Assembly (NCBI RefSeq): GCF_030248535.1
Contig: NZ_JAHGAJ010000005.1
Coordinates: 186,001-250,000 of the forward strand
Length of the DNA stretch: 64,000 nucleotides
Direction of reading: 5' to 3'
Source of the DNA: Vibrio sp. D404a
Lineage (GTDB): Bacteria; Pseudomonadota; Gammaproteobacteria; Enterobacterales; Vibrionaceae
Part shown: in pieces, positions 45,470 through 54,849 of the stretch
Layout of the letters: the number at the start of each line of letters is the position of its first letter
Numbering within the stretch: position 1 is the stretch's first letter
Program-made: the position numbers and the translations under genes
Notes under the pieces: model-generated
What the model was told of the DNA's origin: nothing
The model's input: the letters and a program-made list of their open reading frames with translations, nothing else
Databases searched by the model: none

Positions 45470-46378
45470 TCATGAAACGATCTGTTTTCCTATCTTGATC
45501 ATTTTGTCGATGAGCCATTTATAGAAGAGATCATTAGTAAGGCCTGCGGTCCAGCTCATACATATATCGATCTCAGGGACCTGTTCGAGAGTTTGGCAGC
45601 GATAGCCTTCAGTTTCCGACAACAGTTTCATTACGCGTGTTGGGCCAATCAGTACGGCATTTGAGTATTGAAGCGTATCAAGTGCCAGCCACATACTGGC
45701 TTGATCGAGCATAACCGGATTATCGGGAAGAATCGTGTTGTAGATATGCTGGTACTGGGTTGAGCCGGAAATGCGGATCACAGGGAACTGAGAGAAGGGT
45801 GGTGGCTCTTTAACGTCGTCAAAGAGAGGATGGTCATTTCTGGCGATGAATGAAGTGGTTACCGCACCAAACTTAATACTCTCACAACGGGAGCCAGATC
45901 CGATGATTGGGCCAAGGGCGAGGTTGATTTCCCCCTTTTCGAGCTGATTGATGTTATCTCGGCTCCACTCTTTGCACACGACAGTGACATTGGGTGCTTC
46001 TTTATGCAGCTCGCGCAGTAGTGTTGATATCCAATGTGGGCTGCCATAGTCAGAGAAGATGATACTCACGCTCGCATCGACTTCTTTTAGGTTGAGCTCG
46101 TCTGGGACCACAAGTTGTTTTACTTGCTCACATAAAGCCTCTACTTGCGGCTTAATACGTTCAGCTTTAGGGGTAAGAAGTTGGTTGTTACCCGATCTGA
46201 CCAACAAAGGGTCGTTAAACATCGTTCTTAAGCGAGTGAGCTGTTTACTTACCGCAGGCTGCGACAAAAACAGTAAGTCTGCGCTCTTAGAAACGTGTTT
46301 GTGTTCAAGTAATACGGACAGGGTTTTGAGCAAATTGAAGTCGAGCCCTCTCAACTTGGCAATATCGCTATTTCTCAT
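45470..46378 (-). CDS. LysR-family transcriptional regulator
   Basis: A 302-residue LysR regulator. Helix-turn-helix at about residues 13-55 (LDFNLLKTLSVLLEHKHVSKSADLLF, then LSQPAVSKQLTRLR), followed by a standard effector domain (SVSIIFSDYGSPHW, near 105). The N-terminal pattern DFNLL...L-x-E...VSKSA resembles the NodD/LeuO subgroup. Its targets are not obvious: both the barrel/lipoprotein genes downstream and the chemoreceptor upstream are separated by more than 150 bases. Inducer unknown. Confidence 0.9.
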   Translation of the reverse strand: MRNSDIAKLRGLDFNLLKTLSVLLEHKHVSKSADLLFLSQPAVSKQLTRLRTMFNDPLLVRSGNNQLLTPKAERIKPQVEALCEQVKQLVVPDELNLKEVDASVSIIFSDYGSPHWISTLLRELHKEAPNVTVVCKEWSRDNINQLEKGEINLALGPIIGSGSRCESIKFGAVTTSFIARNDHPLFDDVKEPPPFSQFPVIRISGSTQYQHIYNTILPDNPVMLDQASMWLALDTLQYSNAVLIGPTRVMKLLSETEGYRCQTLEQVPEIDICMSWTAGLTNDLFYKWLIDKMIKIGKQIVS

Positions 46379-46741
46379 GGTTATAACGACCTGAATTTAT
46401 TATTTCTGATTGTTATTAAGCATAGATGAAATAATAGATTCCGCCTGTCAGCAAGAGGTTAAGATACAAAAATCAAGATTGAATGAGTCAAGATTGTTAA
46501 TGATTATTTTGGTGAGATCGCTCGCAGTTTTTATTGTGTTTAAAACGGTATAGTGAATTTTTGGAGGGTTTTTGTACGTTTATCCTGATTGTCTCATTTG
46601 TGAGGCAGATGTTTTTAATAAAAGCTTTGATTAAATGTAACAAGAATTTTATAAGATAATAACAGTTGGTTAGGGTGTCTGCGGAAGCAAATAATAAATA
46701 TATAACGGCTTCTGATGGTGTTGTTGTTCTGGAATTGCCCT
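46379..46741. other. Intergenic region between LysR and chemoreceptor genes
   Basis: This AT-rich 363-base spacer must hold both divergent promoters. A short inverted repeat (TCTCATTTGTGA) at about 46591-46602 is the only symmetric element I noticed. No gene seen. Confidence 0.4.
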
Positions 46742-48301
46742 ATGAAAATAAAACATAAGCTATATGGCCTTACTGGCCTAGCGATTAGTGCACTTATTGT
46801 TATTGTGTTAATCACTGAAATCAGTAACTTAAAGCTCATTAAGTTAGAAAAAACGCTCATTGAAGTAAAAGATCTAGAAATATCGCTTCAAGAGTTAAAA
46901 CAGATCGAATTGCAGTTCTTAAATTCGTCTGACAGTTCGCTATCGCAGCAATTCGCAAACGAATACAAGCACTTTAATGGGCTTTCCGATCTTTTGTTGG
47001 CGGATTTAAAAGCACTCGATATCGTCGTTGATGATATGCCCAAACTGCTGACAGAGATTACTCAATATAAACAAGGCTTTGATGAGCTCCTAAAAGTGTA
47101 TGGTGTCGATGCAGAAAGCAGTGCCGCTATCATAGCTAGAGCGAATTATCTCTATGACGATATCTATAATATTTTCAAAAGGGTAGAGCACCAATTTGAG
47201 CAAGAAATTGAGTCAGAGCAAGCTTCGATCAACCAATTTATTTTGTTGTCGTTATCCTTTGTGGTGATCGCGCTGTCATTGCTCTCTTACTTACTCATCC
47301 GAAGCATTCAAACCACCATATCTAGCCTCAATCAGATCACGAGTGAAGTGGCGCTTAATCACGATCTTACTCTTCGAGCTAATGAGGAGTCAGGCGATGA
47401 AATCGGTGAAATTGCGCAAGGGGTTAATAAACTTCTTGCGAGTATTGAGGTGCTCATTACTCAAGTTCAAAGCAGTGTAGATAATTTAGGTGCAGTCTCG
47501 GTTCAGCTGAAAGCCAATAGCCATGAGACGGAGTTATCTCTGCAACAGCAGCAACTCGAAACAGACAGTGTGGCGACAGCGATTACTGAAATGGGCGAGA
47601 CCATTAAAGAGGTGGCAGCAACCACAGAGAACGCGGCGGGCAATACCCAAAAAGGTTATGACGTTGCGCAGCAAGGGTTAACTGAGATTGCTTCGACCAA
47701 ACAAACTGTCGGCGAGCTCTCTGGTGATTTGGAATCAGCGGAACAGGAGATAGAAAGACTTTCAGAGCTGTCTTCTCAAATCAGCTCTGTAATTGGTGTG
47801 ATTCATGAGATTGCTGAACAGACCAATCTGTTGGCGCTCAATGCGGCGATTGAGGCTGCGCGTGCCGGTGAGCAGGGCAGAGGATTTGCGGTGGTTGCTG
47901 ATGAAGTTCGTACCTTGGCAAGCCGAACCCAAGCTTCCACTGAAGAGATTTCAAGCATCATCACTTCGGTTCAAAGCCAAACTCAAGCTGTCGTTACAAC
48001 TATGAAAGGCTGTCGCAGTAAGGGCACAGTAAGCGTTGAGTCTTCACAAGTGGCGTATCAACAGATAGAAGCCGTGATGGTAGAGATGCAGCATATTCTT
48101 GATAGCAGCACGCAGATAGCCGCAGCGGTTGAAGAGCAGAGTATGGTGTGTGGCGAAGTGGCACAAAACATTATTGTGATTCGAGACACCACTACCGCCA
48201 ACGTTGAAGGTGTGTCTGACAATACGCGTTCAACTGAGATCGTGAGTCAGCAAACATCAGATTTAAAGGCGGCCATTGCGGCGTTCAATGTTCGTCGATA
48301 G
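46742..48301 (+). CDS. Methyl-accepting chemotaxis protein, short periplasmic helical sensor
   Basis: A 519-residue receptor. ATG 46742 gives a normal start ([22 protein letters not shown] as first membrane helix). The periplasmic region (about 35-170) is mostly helical, like a four-helix-bundle sensor, and the second helix (about 172-195) leads into HAMP ([30 protein letters not shown]). The signalling domain carries [20 protein letters not shown] and [19 protein letters not shown]. The ligand is not predictable. Overall a conventional Vibrio chemoreceptor. Confidence 0.93.
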   Translation: MKIKHKLYGLTGLAISALIVIVLITEISNLKLIKLEKTLIEVKDLEISLQELKQIELQFLNSSDSSLSQQFANEYKHFNGLSDLLLADLKALDIVVDDMPKLLTEITQYKQGFDELLKVYGVDAESSAAIIARANYLYDDIYNIFKRVEHQFEQEIESEQASINQFILLSLSFVVIALSLLSYLLIRSIQTTISSLNQITSEVALNHDLTLRANEESGDEIGEIAQGVNKLLASIEVLITQVQSSVDNLGAVSVQLKANSHETELSLQQQQLETDSVATAITEMGETIKEVAATTENAAGNTQKGYDVAQQGLTEIASTKQTVGELSGDLESAEQEIERLSELSSQISSVIGVIHEIAEQTNLLALNAAIEAARAGEQGRGFAVVADEVRTLASRTQASTEEISSIITSVQSQTQAVVTTMKGCRSKGTVSVESSQVAYQQIEAVMVEMQHILDSSTQIAAAVEEQSMVCGEVAQNIIVIRDTTTANVEGVSDNTRSTEIVSQQTSDLKAAIAAFNVRR

Positions 48302-48322
48302 CTCTTTATCAGCAGCATGCCA

Positions 48323-48394
48323 ACGCTCTTTGCTAGATCAGCGTTCTTTGCTAAATCAGTGCTCTTCGCTAAATAAGCGCTGCTTGCTGAAAGA
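48323..48394 (+). repeat. Four-copy 18-bp degenerate tandem repeat
   Basis: Four consecutive 18-base units follow the chemoreceptor stop; the clearest is GCGTTCTTTGCTAAATCA (48341-48358). The others differ at three to six positions. The phase is exactly maintained. There are no spacers, so it is not a CRISPR array. Confidence 0.7.
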
Positions 48395-48427
48395 GTGGCA
48401 ACTGACGAGCCAGCGGTAAAGTGATTA

Positions 48428-48462
48428 AAGCGCCCAAAGTGATGAGCTTTGGGCGCTTTTTT
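48428..48462. terminator. Bidirectional intrinsic terminator
   Basis: AAAGCGCCCAAAG and CTTTGGGCGCTTT make a 13-bp stem with a 7-base loop, followed by TTTTTT. It lies between the convergent chemoreceptor and MFS genes. Confidence 0.9.
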
Positions 48463-48521
48463 ATGTCGTAGACTGTGCTCAATTTGAATGATAGGTAACT
48501 AAATTAACCTAAGTAGCGGGG

Positions 48522-49733
48522 CTAGCGCACGGTGCGCACGCTGGTGGTCATTAGCCAAACTGCGGTTAATAGTTGAAGTACAAAGCAGCCGATAAACACC
48601 CATTTAATGCCAATCAAGGTAGTGAGATAACCAGATCCTGCGAGCCCAATCGGCATCAATAGCTTGAACAGCGAACCAGTAATGCCAGTCACACGACCCA
48701 ATACATTCTCGTCGAACGTTTCTTGGCGATAGCTCCAGATGCAAATACTGCTATAGAGTCCAACCGCAGATACCCAAAAGAAGCCAGCAATCAACGCCAC
48801 TTGATGAGGTGCGATGAGTGGAATCAAAAATCCGAGCGACTCTAAACCAATTGAAATAATAAGCAGCCAACCCAATCCCCACTTTCTACGAAGTTTATCA
48901 GCACTAAAGGCACCAATTAATCCACCAACACCAGATGCCACAATTAGGTAGCTGACCCCAACAGAGTTAAGCTCGAGGTCAGCCTTGGCGTAGTAAATCG
49001 CTTGAATCCAGAATACAGCGCCTGTGGTATTGATCACCATGACGGCCAATGTGATCAGCCACATTTGTTGCGCTTGACGCAGTGCTTGCCAGCCTTCTTT
49101 AAGCGCACCGAATGTACTCTGTTTATGTCGGTTGGGTTTGGTAGTTATGTCAAGCTTGCGCAGTTGCCAAAACGCCAACAGCATCAGCGCTGCAACACCA
49201 ATGAAGACGTTATGTATCGTGGCAAGTAACATTATTGCACCGGACATGACAGGTCCTACCGTCTCCATAAAGCTACCCAGAGAGCTCATACGTGCTGTTG
49301 CTACATTCTGACTATCGTGAGGCAGGGCGCTTTTCTGAATCGTCATGCGTGCGTTGTGGTAGCCATAGTTGAACGCCATCATTAAAAATGCACATGGAAA
49401 CAGGAGCCACAGCGGTTGAGCGAGGTATTCCACCGCCAGATAAGAGACCAATACGGTGATCGCTTGCCCAAGCAACATCATCAGTGACCACTGCTTTTTA
49501 TCGCTGCGATCAACCCAAACGCCAATAAACAGTGCCAGAAGCAAATTAGGTAAGAATTCAACCGCTCGCATCCAGCCCATCCATTCTGAGGATTGGGTTA
49601 GTTCATAAACGAGCAATGGCAGAGCGAGCGTGTAAATCTGACTAGCAAAGCTGACAAACAGCGCACTACTAAACAGCGTAATGAAAGTCCGGTTCTTCCA
49701 GATAGAGCCCTGAGACTCAGCTAACGTATTCAT
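48522..49733 (-). CDS. MFS transporter (MFS_3/exporter-like)
   Basis: A 403-residue membrane protein with about 12 helices. The opening FITLFSSALFVSFASQIYTLALPLLVYELTQSS and IGVWVDRSDKKQWSLMM loop motif fit the MFS_3 (EntS-like) exporter group. It is divergently transcribed from an SgrR-like regulator, with 91 bases between, an arrangement like sgrR-setA in enterics, where SetA is a sugar exporter. Sequence similarity to SetA itself is not claimed. Substrate not predictable. Confidence 0.9.
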   Translation of the reverse strand: MNTLAESQGSIWKNRTFITLFSSALFVSFASQIYTLALPLLVYELTQSSEWMGWMRAVEFLPNLLLALFIGVWVDRSDKKQWSLMMLLGQAITVLVSYLAVEYLAQPLWLLFPCAFLMMAFNYGYHNARMTIQKSALPHDSQNVATARMSSLGSFMETVGPVMSGAIMLLATIHNVFIGVAALMLLAFWQLRKLDITTKPNRHKQSTFGALKEGWQALRQAQQMWLITLAVMVINTTGAVFWIQAIYYAKADLELNSVGVSYLIVASGVGGLIGAFSADKLRRKWGLGWLLIISIGLESLGFLIPLIAPHQVALIAGFFWVSAVGLYSSICIWSYRQETFDENVLGRVTGITGSLFKLLMPIGLAGSGYLTTLIGIKWVFIGCFVLQLLTAVWLMTTSVRTVR

Positions 49734-49824
49734 CTAAATATCCTTTTCATTTTTGGTGACGGGGCTATTATTTGAAATTAAAAGATGAAGAAAAATAGAA
49801 ATATAATTTTAGGATTTCACCTTT

Positions 49825-51582
49825 ATGCGCTATTGGTTAGCTCTGGTATTTTTGCGAGATTTTGGTTTTGAGGTCGGGCACTGGACTCCGATCTCTCTGG
49901 ACGTTGTCACTAAGGCGCTTGGCTGCACACGCCGAAATGCGCAGTTTGTGATTAAGCGTTTGGTCGATGAGGCGATTATTGATTGGAAATCCGGTGTAGG
50001 GCGAGGAAACTTGCCCCAGTTGCAGCTTCAGCGTTCGGTGGGTGAATCAATCACTGAGCAAGCTAAGGCATGGATGAACGAAGGCAAAGCAGAGCAGGCA
50101 TTGAGCTTAATCAAAGCGAGTGACCGAGACCAATTTATCGCTGATTATGTAGGGCAATATCAACAGTCGCAAAGCGGACAAGATATTTTGCAGGTGCCTT
50201 TTTATCGAGCGACGCACAGCTTGAATCCCATAGAGATCTCAAGAAGGAGTGAGCGACATATTGCTGATTATTTATATGCTCAATTGTTGCGTTTCAATAG
50301 TAAGAGTGGGCAGTTCGAGGGCGATCTTGCTCAGACTTGGCAATACGATGGTGAAACGCTCAAACTGACTCTGAGGAAGTCGCTTAAGTTTTGGGATGGG
50401 TCACCACTCACTGCATTTGATGTGGAAGCGTGTTACCAAGCCATCATTCAATCGAACTCGGTCAGTCGAGGGCTGTTTGTGTTGATTGATCAATTCACCG
50501 CCTTGGATGATCAGACACTGATTGTCCGTTCGAGACGCCTAGCCCACTACCTACCAATGCTAATGACGCATGGTGCACTTGCGGTGAGTAAGAAAACAGA
50601 CAACGGCGTCGTGGGCAGCGGTTCGTTTCGACTGGCAGAGCAGACCGACTATCGCACATTGTTATTGGCTTCGCCTCATTATCACGGGTTTCGCCCTTGG
50701 CTTGATGGTGTAGAGATCTGGAACATGGGCCTGTCTGCAAAAGACTTCCCGCTCAATTGCGATATCGTTCATGGCAGTTCTGCGCCTAAAGAGTCGAGTG
50801 ATTACAAACAGGTTCAACAATGGGAAGAGGGATGTATTTATGCTTGTTTAAACAGTGCTCGCCACCCTTGGATGAAGCTACTCAAGCATCGAAAGTACAT
50901 TCAGCAGTTGCTACAAACGTTGCCAATGAACGGGGTGCGAGACACCATGCTCTACCGACGTGCAAGTGGGATGATTTGTGATGAGTCACAGCGCTCAGAG
51001 AAATCAATACTGGTGAGTAAAGCGCCACCGCTATCCACATCATCAAAGCTATCCAAATCGCCGAAGCCAGTCCTATCACCAAAGCAACAAGAGCTAAATA
51101 GTACTCCACTTCAAGTGTTAACTTACCAGTTGCCAGGGCATATTGAGGCTGCAGAAAACATCGTCGATTTGCTCAACTCTAATGGGGTAAAGGCGAGCCT
51201 TACCGTTCTATCATACCCTGAATTTGATCACGTTGAGCGACAAGCACAAGCGGATATCATTGTCTCAGGCGAAGTGTTTGGTGATCATCGTGAGAGCTCA
51301 TGGCTAGGGTGGCTACTCTGTACCAATACGTTATTGGCCTGTTTGAATCGACAATCCAAACCTTGGCTAGATCAGCAAGTGTTTGATACCTTGGGTATTT
51401 CGGATGAAGAGAAGCGGGTTAAAGGCTATCAGAAAATAGAGAAGCAGCTGATCAAAAAGGCGATCTATTTTCCTCTGTTTCATTGCGCTCAAGATATGCG
51501 TATTTCGAGCAAAATCAATGCGATGGATCTTTTGACTAATGGTTGGGTGGATTTCAACCAAGTGGTGTTTGAAAGCCATTAA
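49825..51582 (+). CDS. SgrR-family transcriptional regulator with solute-binding domain
   Basis: A 585-residue protein with an N-terminal DNA-binding domain (about 1-110; TPISLDVVTKALGCTRRNAQFVIKRL is the winged-helix part, and DWKSGVGRGNLPQLQL corresponds to the wing) and an SBP_bac_5-like ligand domain (about 120-585; LKLTLRKSLKFWDGSPLTAFDVEACYQAI is typical). This is the SgrR architecture, which in E. coli senses sugar-phosphate stress. No signal peptide, so the binding domain is cytoplasmic. I did not find an SgrS-like small RNA in the 91-base spacer. It probably controls the divergent MFS gene. Confidence 0.88.
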   Translation: MRYWLALVFLRDFGFEVGHWTPISLDVVTKALGCTRRNAQFVIKRLVDEAIIDWKSGVGRGNLPQLQLQRSVGESITEQAKAWMNEGKAEQALSLIKASDRDQFIADYVGQYQQSQSGQDILQVPFYRATHSLNPIEISRRSERHIADYLYAQLLRFNSKSGQFEGDLAQTWQYDGETLKLTLRKSLKFWDGSPLTAFDVEACYQAIIQSNSVSRGLFVLIDQFTALDDQTLIVRSRRLAHYLPMLMTHGALAVSKKTDNGVVGSGSFRLAEQTDYRTLLLASPHYHGFRPWLDGVEIWNMGLSAKDFPLNCDIVHGSSAPKESSDYKQVQQWEEGCIYACLNSARHPWMKLLKHRKYIQQLLQTLPMNGVRDTMLYRRASGMICDESQRSEKSILVSKAPPLSTSSKLSKSPKPVLSPKQQELNSTPLQVLTYQLPGHIEAAENIVDLLNSNGVKASLTVLSYPEFDHVERQAQADIIVSGEVFGDHRESSWLGWLLCTNTLLACLNRQSKPWLDQQVFDTLGISDEEKRVKGYQKIEKQLIKKAIYFPLFHCAQDMRISSKINAMDLLTNGWVDFNQVVFESH

Positions 51583-51605
51583 ATTAAGGTAAAGGGAGAG
51601 AAACG

Positions 51606-52484
51606 TTGTCTATTCCTCAGGTTGGTTTTAGCCATCAACAATCGAAGCAAGCAGAGCTGCAGATCATCGAGCTGTCTGACTTGTATGAACACAAAAGGAT
51701 CGATCACAGCCCTGAACAACCACACCGAATCAACTTCTTTGGCATTATTTGTATTGAAGAGGGATGTGGGAATCACATGGTTGATTTTGAAAGCCATCCC
51801 TTCGAAAGGGGCTCAGTGCTATTTGTGCAGCGAGAGCAAGTTCATAGCTTTGACTTCTCCTCTCGCCCAAAGGGAAAGATCTTACTGTTTACTCAGGCAT
51901 TCTTAGATCAAGTGCACGCCAACATGAAGCTGCCAAACTACACGCCCACACATCTCAATGATAAACACTCACCGCTGCTGCAACTGTCTGATGATGAACA
52001 TCGTAAGGCGTCCGTTTTCATTGAACAGATGAGAGACGAAATTCAACATGGGGCGCGCGACCCTTTGATTGTGATGTATCTGTTTTCCGCCCTAGCGCTC
52101 TCGTTACATCGATTGAGACCAGAGATCCGTCAAGACAAACTGTCACAAGAGCAGAGCGTTAGGTTTGCTCGATTCTTCGAACTGATGCAGTCCCATTCTC
52201 AAAGTGTCAGGGATGCAAATTGGTACGCACATCAGCTTAATACCACCTACAAAACGCTGAACTTAGTGTGCAAATTGGCGACTGGATTAACTGCAAAACA
52301 GATGATTGATGCGTTTATCATCATTGAGATTAAGCGTCGTTTAGTGGTGAGTAACGTGACTTCACAACAGATGGCGTACGACTTTGGTTTTGAAGATCCG
52401 AGTAACTTTGTTAAGTATTTTAAGAAGTTAACTGGGTTTACCCCGAGTCAATTTAGCCAAAAATATCGAACTCCCATACTCTAG
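51606..52484 (+). CDS. AraC-family transcriptional regulator
   Basis: A 292-residue protein starting at TTG 51606 with SD GGGAGAG. The N-terminal cupin-like AraC-binding domain spans about 15-150 (FFGIICIEEGCGNHMVDF, RGSVLFVQREQVHSF). The C-terminal double helix-turn-helix is at about 195-290, ending with MAYDFGFEDPSNFVKYFKKLTGFTPSQF, the family signature. It lies 23 bases after the SgrR-like gene, so the two regulators are probably one transcript. The next gene, a lipoprotein with SnoaL-like domains, begins 94 bases on and might be a target. Confidence 0.9.
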   Translation: MSIPQVGFSHQQSKQAELQIIELSDLYEHKRIDHSPEQPHRINFFGIICIEEGCGNHMVDFESHPFERGSVLFVQREQVHSFDFSSRPKGKILLFTQAFLDQVHANMKLPNYTPTHLNDKHSPLLQLSDDEHRKASVFIEQMRDEIQHGARDPLIVMYLFSALALSLHRLRPEIRQDKLSQEQSVRFARFFELMQSHSQSVRDANWYAHQLNTTYKTLNLVCKLATGLTAKQMIDAFIIIEIKRRLVVSNVTSQQMAYDFGFEDPSNFVKYFKKLTGFTPSQFSQKYRTPIL

Positions 52485-52578
52485 GTTCGATATTTACCAT
52501 AATTTAGCCTATTTTCACTCTGCCCGATCGGCGTTATGACGACTAAGCTGTTAATAACAAAAACGAGAGGGCAACAAA

Positions 52579-53748
52579 ATGATTACATCTCCACTTTCTT
52601 CTTTCTTTTCTCGCACAACACTTGCTGCGAGTATGCTAAGCCTTGCTGCATGTGCCAGTGATTCAATGGTGAAAACCGACGACCTTTCTAATCGAGATAA
52701 AGCCGTAGCTGTGATATCGAGTATTGAAACTGGCGACTCAAACGCGATTGGCTACATCAACCCGACACAGTATACACAACACAATTTGGCGGTTGGTGAT
52801 GGTCTAGAGGGCTTCGGTGAAGTGATGAAAGCCTTACCTGCGGGTAGTGCAAAAGCGGATGTGAAGCGTGCTTATCAAGATGGCGATTACGTGTTCTTGC
52901 ACACAGAGTATAATTTCTTCGGCCCTAAAGTCGGCTTTGATGTATTCCGTTTTGAAGATGGAAAGATAGTAGAGCACTGGGATAACCTTGCAGAACTTGC
53001 TGAACAACCTAACCCAAGTGGTCGAACTCAACTTGACGGCGCAACTGAGGTGACTGACCTCGATAAAACCGAAGACAACAAAGCGATTGTCGCAGATTTT
53101 GTGAATACCATCCTAATGCAGGGTGATATGTCGAAGATCAATCAGTTCATTGATAACGAAGATGATGCCTACCTACAGCACAATACCATGGTTGCTGATG
53201 GCCTGAGTGGTTTAGGTAAGGCGCTAGGGGATCTTGCGAAAGCCGGTATGCCGATGATCTACAAAGAGAATCATAAAATACTGGGTGAGGGTAACTTTGT
53301 CCTTGCGATCAGCGAAGGCGTATTTATGAATAAAGACGTCGCGTTCTACGATTTGTTCCGCCTCGATAACGGCAAGATTGTTGAGCATTGGGATGTGATT
53401 GAAAACATTCCTCCACGCGAAGAGTGGAAAAATGACAATGGCAAATTTGGTTTTGAACACGACTACGTAGTGGAAGTAGCATCATTCAAACTGAAAGAGG
53501 GTGTTGACCCTACTGAATTCGCCAAACTGGATAAAGAGGTTGCAGACAGCTACGTATCAAAACAACCTGGTTTCATTAAGAGAGAATCAGGTGTAGTAGA
53601 CGGTGACACATGGCGCGTAGTGGTACATTGGGAATCAATCGATGATGCGGAATCATCAATGGGCAGCTTTATGGCAGCGCCTGCTGCGCAAGGCTTCCTT
53701 GGTGGTGCTGATACCTCAACCATGAAGATGCAGCGTTACGAAAACTAA
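52579..53748 (+). CDS. Lipoprotein with two SnoaL-like domains and a C-terminal ABM-like domain
   Basis: A 389-residue protein. The signal peptide ends in LSLAAC (Cys25). Two copies of a SnoaL/NTF2-like fold follow: about 38-145 (YTQHNLAVGDGLEGFGEVMKAL, DVFRFEDGKIVEHWDN) and about 165-280 (YLQHNTMVADGLSGLGKAL, DLFRLDNGKIVEHWDVIEN). The repeated FR-x-D/E-x-GKIVEHWD element is diagnostic of internal duplication. Residues about 295-389 resemble an antibiotic-biosynthesis-monooxygenase (ABM) domain (VASFKLKEGVDPTEF, RVVVHWESIDDAESSM). The combination in one lipoprotein is unusual. The catalytic role is unknown; possible detoxification of a small aromatic or quinone compound is inference only. Confidence 0.78.
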   Translation: MITSPLSSFFSRTTLAASMLSLAACASDSMVKTDDLSNRDKAVAVISSIETGDSNAIGYINPTQYTQHNLAVGDGLEGFGEVMKALPAGSAKADVKRAYQDGDYVFLHTEYNFFGPKVGFDVFRFEDGKIVEHWDNLAELAEQPNPSGRTQLDGATEVTDLDKTEDNKAIVADFVNTILMQGDMSKINQFIDNEDDAYLQHNTMVADGLSGLGKALGDLAKAGMPMIYKENHKILGEGNFVLAISEGVFMNKDVAFYDLFRLDNGKIVEHWDVIENIPPREEWKNDNGKFGFEHDYVVEVASFKLKEGVDPTEFAKLDKEVADSYVSKQPGFIKRESGVVDGDTWRVVVHWESIDDAESSMGSFMAAPAAQGFLGGADTSTMKMQRYEN

Positions 53749-53761
53749 TCCTAAAATACGA

Positions 53762-53816
53762 AAAAAGACCTTATATCCGTAACTGTCCCTAGTTATAGGA
53801 TATAAGGTCTTTTTTG
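53762..53816. terminator. Bidirectional intrinsic terminator, long stem
   Basis: An 18-bp perfect stem AAAAAAGACCTTATATCC with GGATATAAGGTCTTTTTT around a 19-base loop. It serves the convergent lipoprotein and barrel genes. Confidence 0.9.
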
Positions 53817-53875
53817 TGTCCAGAATTCGTATTTGTTGAGCGTTAAATACGACCTCTATTTCAAGCCAGTCTCAA

Positions 53876-54355
53876 TTAGAAACGGAACTCTGCGCTTACT
53901 GCGTAGCTGTTTTCTACAATTTTTGCTTCGTAAGTTGTGTACTCAAGTGCCACACGAGCTGGACCAAGCGTCACACCTGCACCCACACCGTAGTAAATGT
54001 CATTTGTGTCGCCTAAGTTTGTTTGGAAGTGACCCACACCTACACGACCGTACACATCAAAAATAGTGATTGGCAGGATTAGCTTAGTGCTTGCTAGCCA
54101 TGCGTCAGAGTGGATGTGCTCGTAGTCTTTGTGCGTATCTACAAAATCTGCGTAACCCGCTTCAATAGCCAAGAAGTCGGTAAGTTGGTAACCAAGGTAA
54201 AGGTTGTAGCCGCTGTTTTCGTCGCTGAAGTCGGTGTTATCGCTTTCTGCTTGGTACTCAGAATAAAGGTAGCTTGCACCCACGTAAGGGTTAGCAGATA
54301 CCTGAGTTACGAAGAAGATAGCAGCGATAGGAAGAATAAATTTGTTCAGTTTCAT
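53876..54355 (-). CDS. Small outer-membrane beta-barrel protein
   Basis: A 159-residue exported protein with signal peptide (about 1-21; FILPIAAIFFVTQVSA). The mature part is eight-stranded barrel-like: NPYVGASYLYSEYQ, YNLYLGYQLTDFLAIEAGYADF, WLASTKLILPITIFDVYGRVGVGHF, YYGVGAGVTLGPARVALEYTTYE, ending AVSAEFRF. This is the OmpA-like/OMP_b-brl type common in Vibrio. No added periplasmic domain. Function not known. Confidence 0.8.
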   Translation of the reverse strand: MKLNKFILPIAAIFFVTQVSANPYVGASYLYSEYQAESDNTDFSDENSGYNLYLGYQLTDFLAIEAGYADFVDTHKDYEHIHSDAWLASTKLILPITIFDVYGRVGVGHFQTNLGDTNDIYYGVGAGVTLGPARVALEYTTYEAKIVENSYAVSAEFRF

Positions 54356-54849
54356 TGTTTAAGAACTCTTAATGTATAGGTTGACTAACGTTCCCTAATC
54401 CTTCAGCAGATGATGTATCAAACATCGACTTATATATCCTTATTGCAAGTGACATCAGGGAAGGTTGCGCTTTCTCTATTCATGCGTCTCGTCCCTCACT
54501 TGCGGTGTGGGGCCATAATGTATTGTTCTCACTGGTGTGGCATAACCGAAAGCTAATCTGTTCATAAATCTTCATAAGCTCGTGATCAACAAAATATAAA
54601 ACCAATAAAAACAGTGTTTTGTGCATTTTTTCTAAAAGAATTTCCTCGAAGGAAGTGTGACTCTTTTCGTTTTAATGCTTGGTAAAACGTCGTCGATAGT
54701 GTTGAAGTCTACGAAAATGTGATCTTGATCTCCTTGATAACTGAATGTGTGGAAAATCGAGCTAAAGGTTTTAGAAATTGTCAGCAAAATCATTGAATTG
54801 AGACTATGTTTACTCAATAAGGTGAATAAAAAAGAGAGAGTTTGTGTGA
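54356..54849. other. Divergent spacer upstream of the CadC-like regulator
   Basis: About 490 bases without a supported gene. The region is AT-rich near 54580-54640 and should hold promoters for the barrel gene and the regulator. I see no clear inverted repeat; a 61-codon antisense frame at 54632-54817 has no ribosome-binding site or protein-like features. Confidence 0.4.

Noticed and set aside
49734..49824. SgrS-like small RNA between the MFS and SgrR-like genes
   Set aside because: The spacer is only 91 bases, with no hairpin plus T-run and no visible ptsG-pairing segment.
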